DNA of 11,986 nucleotides from Dehalococcoidia bacterium (GTDB lineage Bacteria > Chloroflexota > Dehalococcoidia > SZUA-161): positions 251,353 through 263,338 of the forward strand of contig CP070819.1 of assembly GCA_020344295.1 (NCBI GenBank), read 5' to 3'. A program made the translations under genes and the position numbers. The notes beneath the pieces were generated by a model that saw only the letters and a list, made by a program, of their open reading frames with translations, did not search any database and was not told the origin of the DNA. Below are positions 7,708 through 11,986 of the stretch, one piece after another. How positions within the stretch are numbered: the stretch's first letter is position 1; each line of letters starts with the position of its first letter.

Positions 7708-8139
7708 TCATCTGCCCTCTTCGGCGCTTCCCGCATTTAAATAAGCTTGATACCTTACCGGACAGTTGGTGTAGCAACTGCCACAGCCGGTACACAGGTC
7801 TTCATCTACATATCGTGCCCGTTTCCTCACTTTAACCTTAAATTTCCCGGGATCACCATCAGCGCTTATTATGTCCGCATTGGTGATGATCTCAATGTTG
7901 CGGTGTTTCGCCACCTCTATTAATTTGGGTGAGATCATACACATTGAGCAATCGTTCGTCGGGAATGTCTTATCAAGCTGCGCCATCCTGCCGCCGATCG
8001 CCGGGCCTTCCTCGACAAGATAGACCTTGAATCCGGAGTCAGCGAGGTCGAGAGCAGCCTGCATGCCGCAGATACCGCCCCCCACCACCATCACTGCTCC
8101 TACTTTATCCGAGTCCTTTTGACTTCCGTTGTTGCTCAT
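7708..8139 (-). CDS. hdrA: Stand-alone N-terminal HdrA fragment: FAD-binding motif plus one 4Fe-4S ferredoxin motif
   Basis: At 143 residues this is only a small part of HdrA. It starts directly at the nucleotide-binding fold: VVGGGICGMQAALDLAD (18-33), then VEEGPAIGGRMAQLDKTFP (42-60), the HdrA signature NDCSMCMISPK (C64, C67), and a 4Fe-4S motif CTGCGSCYTNCPV (C116, C119, C122, C126). Full HdrA continues after this CPV with a region the fusion gene at 2062-5304 supplies, so HdrA seems to be split between two genes with the nuoE- and nuoF-like genes between. It starts with ATG at 8139, overlapping the hdrB stop by 4 nt (ATGA). It ends in a TGA immediately before the nuoE ATG. The intact reading frame, preserved Cys residues and overlapping junctions argue for a working gene rather than a decayed remnant. 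Confidence 0.88.
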   Translation of the reverse strand: MSNNGSQKDSDKVGAVMVVGGGICGMQAALDLADSGFKVYLVEEGPAIGGRMAQLDKTFPTNDCSMCMISPKLIEVAKHRNIEIITNADIISADGDPGKFKVKVRKRARYVDEDLCTGCGSCYTNCPVRYQAYLNAGSAEEGR

Positions 8140-9008
8140 CGTCTCACCTGCATTTCCAGTAGTCCCTTCTCCCTAAGTAGCGGTAGGGGGTCCACCGTAT
8201 GCCTGCTAAGCCACTTCTCCGCGGCAGGATCACCGAACGCCAGCCCCATCAGCTCGGTGAAATAGAAAATGGGGATGTTGTAAGTCCTGCCAGTCTCCTG
8301 GGATATCTCAGCCTGTTTGCTATCGAGATTCTCGTGGCACATGGGGCATGCTACAGCGATACAGTCCGCACCGGCCTCTATCGCCATATCCAGAATCCTC
8401 TGAGTCAGCTTCATATGCAAATCAGGACGGGTCAGTGTAAGGTCACCACCGCAGCAGTCAGCCTTGAATGACCAATTCTTAACATTGGCTCCCAGGCTTC
8501 TAAGTACTCTGTCCATCTCCTGCGGGTCCTCGGGGTTTTTGGCATCGGTTATTTTAGGTGGCCGGGATGTCAGACAACCGTAGTAACATACTGGATTTAG
8601 CTCCTGCAAAGGATTTTTCACCTTCTCTATAAGCGCCTTCTCACCCACATTTTCCCAGAAGAAATCCGGCATTGTCCTTATCTGGAAACTGCCCTCGTAT
8701 TTAACGGGAAGCCCCTCCACCGGTTTCCCCTGCCTTAAATGCTTTTCCGCAACCTTCAATCTTTGATAACAGGCAGCACAGGGAACCACCAAGTCCATTC
8801 CCGCCTTTTCAGCAATCCCGAGGTTCCGTGCTGCCAGCGCTACAGCCAGATCATCGTTCATCACATGAGCGGAGGCCGAACCGCAGCAGGTCCAATTAGC
8901 CAACTCTCGAAGCTCGATACCCAGCGTTTTCGACACCGCTTCCACAGATTCCATATATGATTTAGCCAGGCCTTCGAGGGAGCATCCAGGGTAAATCGAA
9001 ACCTCCAT
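8136..9008 (-). CDS. hdrB: HdrB: CCG-domain subunit with noncubane iron-sulfur clusters
   Basis: The 290-residue product has two CCG domains, the hallmark of HdrB. Domain one has PGCSLEG (C9), WTCCGSASAH (C41-C42) and PCAAC (C77, C80). Domain two has CYYGC (C141, C145), ADCCGGD (C185-C186) and CPMC (C221, C224). In methanogen HdrB these ligands bind two noncubane [4Fe-4S] clusters at the heterodisulfide-reducing site. In bacteria the true substrate of such HdrB proteins is usually unknown and may be a protein partner such as MetFV. Its ATG overlaps the hdrC stop by one base (TAATG), and its stop overlaps the HdrA fragment start by 4 nt, suggesting coupled translation in equal amounts. It is of normal length and complete. 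Confidence 0.94.
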   Translation of the reverse strand: MEVSIYPGCSLEGLAKSYMESVEAVSKTLGIELRELANWTCCGSASAHVMNDDLAVALAARNLGIAEKAGMDLVVPCAACYQRLKVAEKHLRQGKPVEGLPVKYEGSFQIRTMPDFFWENVGEKALIEKVKNPLQELNPVCYYGCLTSRPPKITDAKNPEDPQEMDRVLRSLGANVKNWSFKADCCGGDLTLTRPDLHMKLTQRILDMAIEAGADCIAVACPMCHENLDSKQAEISQETGRTYNIPIFYFTELMGLAFGDPAAEKWLSRHTVDPLPLLREKGLLEMQVRR

Positions 9009-9577
9009 TACTTTCCTTTCCGCTCCGCTGCACGGAAGATATCTCTCACCTGCTTGTTGGGACGACTGGGTAATATCTTTATTTTCCCCTTTTTAAACAT
9101 ATCTATGGCCATGCCCGCCATGCTCATCAGCCCCTTCAAGCCCCCGGTCTTAAGGATATACATGGCTGCCATCTCCCCTTCATGCACCCTGCCAAACCGT
9201 TTCATCGAAGCAAGAAAGGCTTTGTGAAAAACCGGTACCTGTGGCTGAGAGGCCTTGATACCCTCGGCCTGTGATATCTGCCTCAAGCTGTCCATAACGT
9301 GGGCAATGTCGATACCGTTGGGACACCTCGTAGTGCAGGTCTCACAGGACGCGCAAATCCATATAGTGTCACTATTAAGGACCTCGTCTTTAAGTCCGAA
9401 ATGAACGGAGCGCATTAACTTGTGTGGAACTATATCCATCGCAAACGCTAGGGGACACCCGTTGGTGCATTTTTCACACTGGTAACAGGCGGTTATCTTC
9501 TCCCCGCTCTTTTCCTCTACCTGTTTACGAAAAGATGGGTTAGGCACCACGGTCCGGGGTAATTCCGTAACTGTCAT
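9008..9577 (-). CDS. hdrC: HdrC: two-[4Fe-4S] electron-transfer subunit
   Basis: The first gene of the operon encodes 189 residues. Two ferredoxin-type motifs, CYQCEKCTNGCP (C31, C34, C37, C41) and CASCETCTTRCP (C75, C78, C81, C85), lie in the normal HdrC spacing, followed by a helical tail with a basic C-terminus. HdrC relays electrons between HdrA and HdrB. I chose the ATG at 9577, which has AGAGGT about 8 nt upstream. The frame extends in-frame to a GTG at 9616, but no Shine-Dalgarno sequence precedes that codon and the added residues do not look conserved. Its stop overlaps the hdrB start (TAATG). I could not find a convincing promoter upstream on the minus strand. Confidence 0.93.
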   Translation of the reverse strand: MTVTELPRTVVPNPSFRKQVEEKSGEKITACYQCEKCTNGCPLAFAMDIVPHKLMRSVHFGLKDEVLNSDTIWICASCETCTTRCPNGIDIAHVMDSLRQISQAEGIKASQPQVPVFHKAFLASMKRFGRVHEGEMAAMYILKTGGLKGLMSMAGMAIDMFKKGKIKILPSRPNKQVRDIFRAAERKGK

Positions 9578-9702
9578 TTCTCTACCTCTTAGTCTAGGGA
9601 CATAGACCGACACCACATGGTAAGTATGAGGTATGGCAGTCTGGATTCTCGGTCTTCGTGGATTTATGAGGCCGCTGTTTACTGGAGATTAACAAAATAT
9701 CT

Positions 9703-9731
9703 GGGAATAACTCAGCGCTGGAGCTATTCCC
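9703..9731. repeat. 29-nt inverted repeat, possible operator or RNA hairpin
   Basis: The arms GGGAATA and TATTCCC are perfect reverse complements. Inside them, after one A/C mismatch, CTC pairs with GAG around a central AGCGCTG, giving symmetry about position 9717. The site lies about 126 nt upstream of the hdrC start and about 147 nt upstream of the rightward promoter -35 box. No T-run follows on either strand, so an intrinsic terminator is less likely than a protein-binding site. The function is inferred. Confidence 0.5.
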
Positions 9732-9877
9732 TATGCTTCCAAGTAAGTCCATGCTTTCCGGCGTTCCCAATGTAATGATATCATAGAAGCATACTCGTGT
9801 CCACAGCTATACACCCCGATAGCGGCACTGGAGATATATATCTGTCTCGTAAATAAAGGGATATGTTCATACTTCCG

Positions 9878-9906
9878 TTGACACCCGTTATGCCGTCCGT
9901 TAACAT
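9878..9906 (+). promoter_or_regulatory. Sigma-70-type promoter for the dehydratase/reductase-like genes
   Basis: A perfect TTGACA -35 box (9878-9883) is followed by a 17-nt spacer and TAACAT (9901-9906), which matches four of six -10 consensus bases. Transcription would start near 9913. That leaves a short leader of about 18 nt, most of it the strong Shine-Dalgarno AAGGAGG (9916-9922), 8 nt before the ATG at 9931. Confidence 0.65.
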
Positions 9907-9930
9907 CTTCCACAGAAGGAGGCCTGGCTG

Positions 9931-11082
9931 ATGGAAGCGATGAGGAAACTGTCGGACCACCTAGCAGCCAGAATAACTGAACTGACTCGGCTGAGAAACA
10001 GCGGAACAAAACTCATCGGATACGCCCCGGGCGGCTACATGCCGGAGGAAATGGTCTACGCCAGCGGAGCAGTGCCGGTAGGCCTCATCCGCGGAGGGGA
10101 CCCCGAGCCGGTAGCCGAGAGCGCTGCTTATGTTCCCCGATTCATCGACACGTTCTGCAGAGCTCAGATCGGGTACAGGATGCTGGGCGAGGAACGTCTC
10201 TACCAGATGCTCGACCTTTTCATCGTCCCTGTCACGGATCAAAATATCAAGACGATAGCTGATTGTTTCAATTTCTTCGCCAATGACAACGTATTCCGCT
10301 ACGGTGTGCCTCACCAGAAAGACGAACGCGCTTTCGAGTACTATCTGGCAGGGCTGTATGCTCTTAAGACCAAGCTGGAGGAGTTCACAGGTAATAAGAT
10401 CGAGGATGAAAGGCTTAAAGAAGCGATCGATTTGTGCAACAGAATGAGAGAGCTTCTCAAGGAGATAAGCAGCCTGCGTAGATCCGAGAAACCACCTGTA
10501 ACGGGTTACGAGTTCGTGAAGCTGAATCATGCTTCCTATATTGCCGACCAGGAATTCCTAATAGGCGCGCTGGAGTCTATGCTGACTGAGTTGCGAGAGA
10601 GGACTCCCGAGAACCCAAAGGGTCCAAGGATTCTCCTGACAGGCTCCACACTGGCCATGGGTGACTACAAGGTACTGGAGATGGCGGAAGAAGCCGGGGC
10701 ATCGATTGTTGTTGAGGAGTTCGCCGAGGGCATGAGACACTACCGGGAGAACGTACATGTGAACGGTGATCTTATGGAGGCTCTGGCGGACAGATACTTC
10801 CGGAGAAGAGAACCTCCGGCCTGGTTCCGGCCATCCCGGGAGAGACTCGATTATCTGATACAGCTGGCCAGGGATTTCGATGTAGATGGGATCATCTGGT
10901 ACCAGCTGATGTACCGGAGCAGCTACGATATCCAGGCATTCTATTTCGAGAAAATGGTGAACAAAGAGCTGGATATCCCTATGCTGAAGATAGAATCGGA
11001 TTACGATGTCTCCGAGAGGGGGCCTCTCAGGACGAGGATCGAAACCTTTGTTGAGATCATCAAGGCGGGGGGAGGCAGCTAG
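9931..11082 (+). CDS. 2-hydroxyacyl-CoA dehydratase / benzoyl-CoA reductase subunit D-family protein
   Basis: The 383-residue protein has the typical length and layout of the HGD-D family, which includes 2-hydroxyacyl-CoA dehydratase subunits and the BcrB/BcrC-type subunits of ATP-dependent benzoyl-CoA reductase. Recognisable segments are IGYAPGGYMPEEMVYASGA (29-47), DTFCRAQIG (C76), VTDQNIKTIADCFN (C112), LLTGSTLAMGDYKVLE (235-250), and the C-terminal IPMLKIESDYDVSERG with LRTRIETFVE (349-375). Family members normally bind one [4Fe-4S] cluster through three Cys. C76 and C112 fit the first two, but the C-terminal position, usually a Cys roughly 20-30 residues before the IPMLKIESDY segment, seems to be occupied by the LMYRS stretch (326-330). 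Such enzymes need a separate ATP-driven activator, which is not in the window. The ATG at 9931 has a strong Shine-Dalgarno. The gene is followed after 2 nt by a second family member. The substrate is unknown. Confidence 0.86.
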   Translation: MEAMRKLSDHLAARITELTRLRNSGTKLIGYAPGGYMPEEMVYASGAVPVGLIRGGDPEPVAESAAYVPRFIDTFCRAQIGYRMLGEERLYQMLDLFIVPVTDQNIKTIADCFNFFANDNVFRYGVPHQKDERAFEYYLAGLYALKTKLEEFTGNKIEDERLKEAIDLCNRMRELLKEISSLRRSEKPPVTGYEFVKLNHASYIADQEFLIGALESMLTELRERTPENPKGPRILLTGSTLAMGDYKVLEMAEEAGASIVVEEFAEGMRHYRENVHVNGDLMEALADRYFRRREPPAWFRPSRERLDYLIQLARDFDVDGIIWYQLMYRSSYDIQAFYFEKMVNKELDIPMLKIESDYDVSERGPLRTRIETFVEIIKAGGGS

Positions 11083-11084
11083 CA

Positions 11085-11986
11085 ATGTATACCGAACTCC
11101 TTAAGCTATGCAGTTTCGAACCGGACGAGATCGAGAGGGAAAGACCAAGGATCGATAAGGTGTTTAATATCCTTGGGATAGATGAGGAGGATATCAAGCG
11201 GGGTGAGAAGAGGCTGCGGCAGTATCTGGACATAGAGCTGCTGGGTGTGCGCAAATTCTTGGGGATATGGATGAGAGAGCTCGTTAACCTCGTCCTAGCA
11301 AGGGAAGAACACGATAAAATAGTCTACAGCGATTTCCCGATGGAGCTCCGGCCTTTGATGTCGATGATGCTGTCAACTAAGGAGAAGGAGGTATATTTCG
11401 CCACCCCCGGACAGATACTTAATATGACGATTGGCCAGATCTTCGACAAACTAACCCCCTTACAGGAGGCAGGAGAGGAAAACGGCCTACCCCCGGGCTC
11501 CGCGCACTGCGCCCTGTATCAGACCCGGCTAGGGGCAATGGTTAAAGGTGTGATCCCTTTCCCCGATCTGTCGGTAATAGCATCCTATCATTGCGATCAA
11601 CCTTCCGAGGCCGAGCAATTGCTGCACGAGGTCTACGGTGTTCCTGTAGTCTATCTCGACAGCTGCCCAGATGCGAACTGGAATGACTTTCCTAAATTCA
11701 ATGACTACAGAGTACGTTACTGTGGATCACAGGCGCGTAAAATGTTTCAGGTGTTCGAGGAGATGTTCGGCTGTCAAATAACAGAGGAAGCGATACGCAT
11801 CACGAATAGGATGAACGCCAAATACCGGCTAACGTTCCAGGGGATGATAGAGCTTATCGGACATGCTGATCCCCAGCCCATAAGCCAGGCAAGCCTGGCC
11901 CATGCCTTCTTCCTAAACTCTATGCCTACGAGGGACATCGAGGGAAAGCAGGAGGCGCTTGAGATCCTGGTGGAAGAGGTACAGCA
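11085..11986 (+). CDS. Second 2-hydroxyacyl-CoA dehydratase / benzoyl-CoA reductase D-family subunit (partial, 3' end outside window)
   Basis: An open frame runs from ATG 11085 to the window edge (300 codons, no stop), preceded by GGGGGGAGG about 9 nt upstream that overlaps the end of the previous gene. Family features are GSAHCALYQTRLGAMVKG (C142), FPDLSVIASYHCDQPSEAEQLL (C170) and VYGVPVVYLD (183-192). The two Cys fit the first two cluster ligands of the HGD-D family; the third would lie beyond the window. N-terminal residues 1-100 are highly charged and helical, longer than in the first gene. Two unequal D-family subunits side by side form the catalytic heterodimer in both 2-hydroxyacyl-CoA dehydratases (HgdAB, HadBC) and class I benzoyl-CoA reductases (BcrBC). 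The pair therefore looks like one enzyme. An ASKHA-family activator gene may follow downstream. Confidence 0.84.
   Translation, partial: MYTELLKLCSFEPDEIERERPRIDKVFNILGIDEEDIKRGEKRLRQYLDIELLGVRKFLGIWMRELVNLVLAREEHDKIVYSDFPMELRPLMSMMLSTKEKEVYFATPGQILNMTIGQIFDKLTPLQEAGEENGLPPGSAHCALYQTRLGAMVKGVIPFPDLSVIASYHCDQPSEAEQLLHEVYGVPVVYLDSCPDANWNDFPKFNDYRVRYCGSQARKMFQVFEEMFGCQITEEAIRITNRMNAKYRLTFQGMIELIGHADPQPISQASLAHAFFLNSMPTRDIEGKQEALEILVEEVQ

Larger units (their letters stand above)
9578..9930. other. Divergent intergenic control region
   Basis: About 350 nt separate the leftward hdr operon from the rightward dehydratase/reductase-like genes. The region holds a 29-nt inverted repeat (9703-9731), a sigma-70-type promoter for the right-hand genes (9878-9906), and short AT-rich palindromes, ATGATATCAT at 9775-9784 and AGATATATATCT at 9832-9843. 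No credible protein-coding frame was found. The left-hand operon must also start here, but its promoter could not be assigned. Confidence 0.6.

Noticed and set aside
7708..7710. The TGA ending the HdrA fragment is in the same frame as, and directly followed by, the nuoE-like ATG, so a second selenocysteine readthrough could give an HdrA-NuoE fusion.
   Set aside because: No conserved Cys is expected there, both proteins have natural ends at this point, and the abutting stop-start fits ordinary coupling.
9578..9616. A longer HdrC start at the GTG at 9616.
   Set aside because: There is no ribosome site before the GTG, while the ATG at 9577 has AGAGGT at good spacing and matches the usual HdrC start.
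9961..10530. A 189-codon minus-strand open frame.
   Set aside because: It is antisense to the D-family gene, which has a promoter, a strong Shine-Dalgarno and conserved motifs; this frame has none.
1..11986. CRISPR arrays, tRNA or rRNA genes, transposases and attachment sites.
   Set aside because: I saw no spaced direct repeats, tRNA-like cloverleaf, rRNA sequence or transposase motif on either strand.

Overview
The window comes from a strictly anaerobic bacterium or, less likely, an archaeon. Its main content is an eight-gene minus-strand operon (9577 down to 926) for flavin- and iron-sulfur-based electron transfer. It encodes heterodisulfide-reductase (Hdr) parts, NADH-dehydrogenase (Nuo) parts, an MvhD protein and the Wood-Ljungdahl protein MetV. 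Base composition looks balanced, and bacterial Shine-Dalgarno sites precede most starts. A bacterial-type promoter and a bacterial-type SECIS hairpin are also present. Anaerobic Chloroflexota (Dehalococcoidia), Desulfobacterota or acetogenic Firmicutes would all fit; the taxon is inference and cannot be fixed from this sequence alone.

Layout. (1) 1-676, minus strand, partial: a zinc-ribbon protein joined to a PMT-family membrane glycosyltransferase, with a probable TTG start. It looks unrelated to the rest. (2) 926-9577, minus strand, in transcription order: hdrC, hdrB, an N-terminal HdrA fragment, nuoE-like, nuoF-like, a 1080-residue fusion (NuoG N-terminus, the rest of an HdrA, then a nearly complete second HdrA), a selenocysteine-containing mvhD, and metV. 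Neighbouring genes overlap or abut except for one 18-nt gap, so this is almost certainly one transcription unit and probably one protein complex. (3) 9578-9930: a divergent intergenic region with a 29-nt inverted repeat and a good sigma-70-type promoter facing right. (4) 9931-11986, plus strand: two adjacent genes of the 2-hydroxyacyl-CoA dehydratase / benzoyl-CoA reductase D family, the second cut off by the window end.

How the genes may work together. NuoE and NuoF provide an NADH-oxidising FMN module, and the NuoG-like segment and ferredoxin domains carry electrons to the HdrA flavins. HdrB and HdrC carry electrons to or from a substrate site, and MvhD is the usual electron-entry adaptor of HdrA complexes. 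MetV at the operon end points to methylene-tetrahydrofolate reductase, as in the Moorella-type MetFV-HdrABC-MvhD complex, but no metF is present here. The set also resembles the BamDEFGHI part of class II benzoyl-CoA reductase, although BamB and BamC are absent. The divergent dehydratase/reductase-like pair might use low-potential electrons from such a complex; that link is speculative.

Two points stand out. The mvhD gene has an in-frame TGA at 1840-1842, exactly where the family has a conserved Cys, followed by a SECIS-like hairpin. A naive annotation would therefore cut this gene in half. In addition, HdrA is split: its FAD-binding N-terminus is a separate small gene, and the rest lies about 2.8 kb downstream, fused behind a NuoG-type ferredoxin region and in front of a second HdrA.
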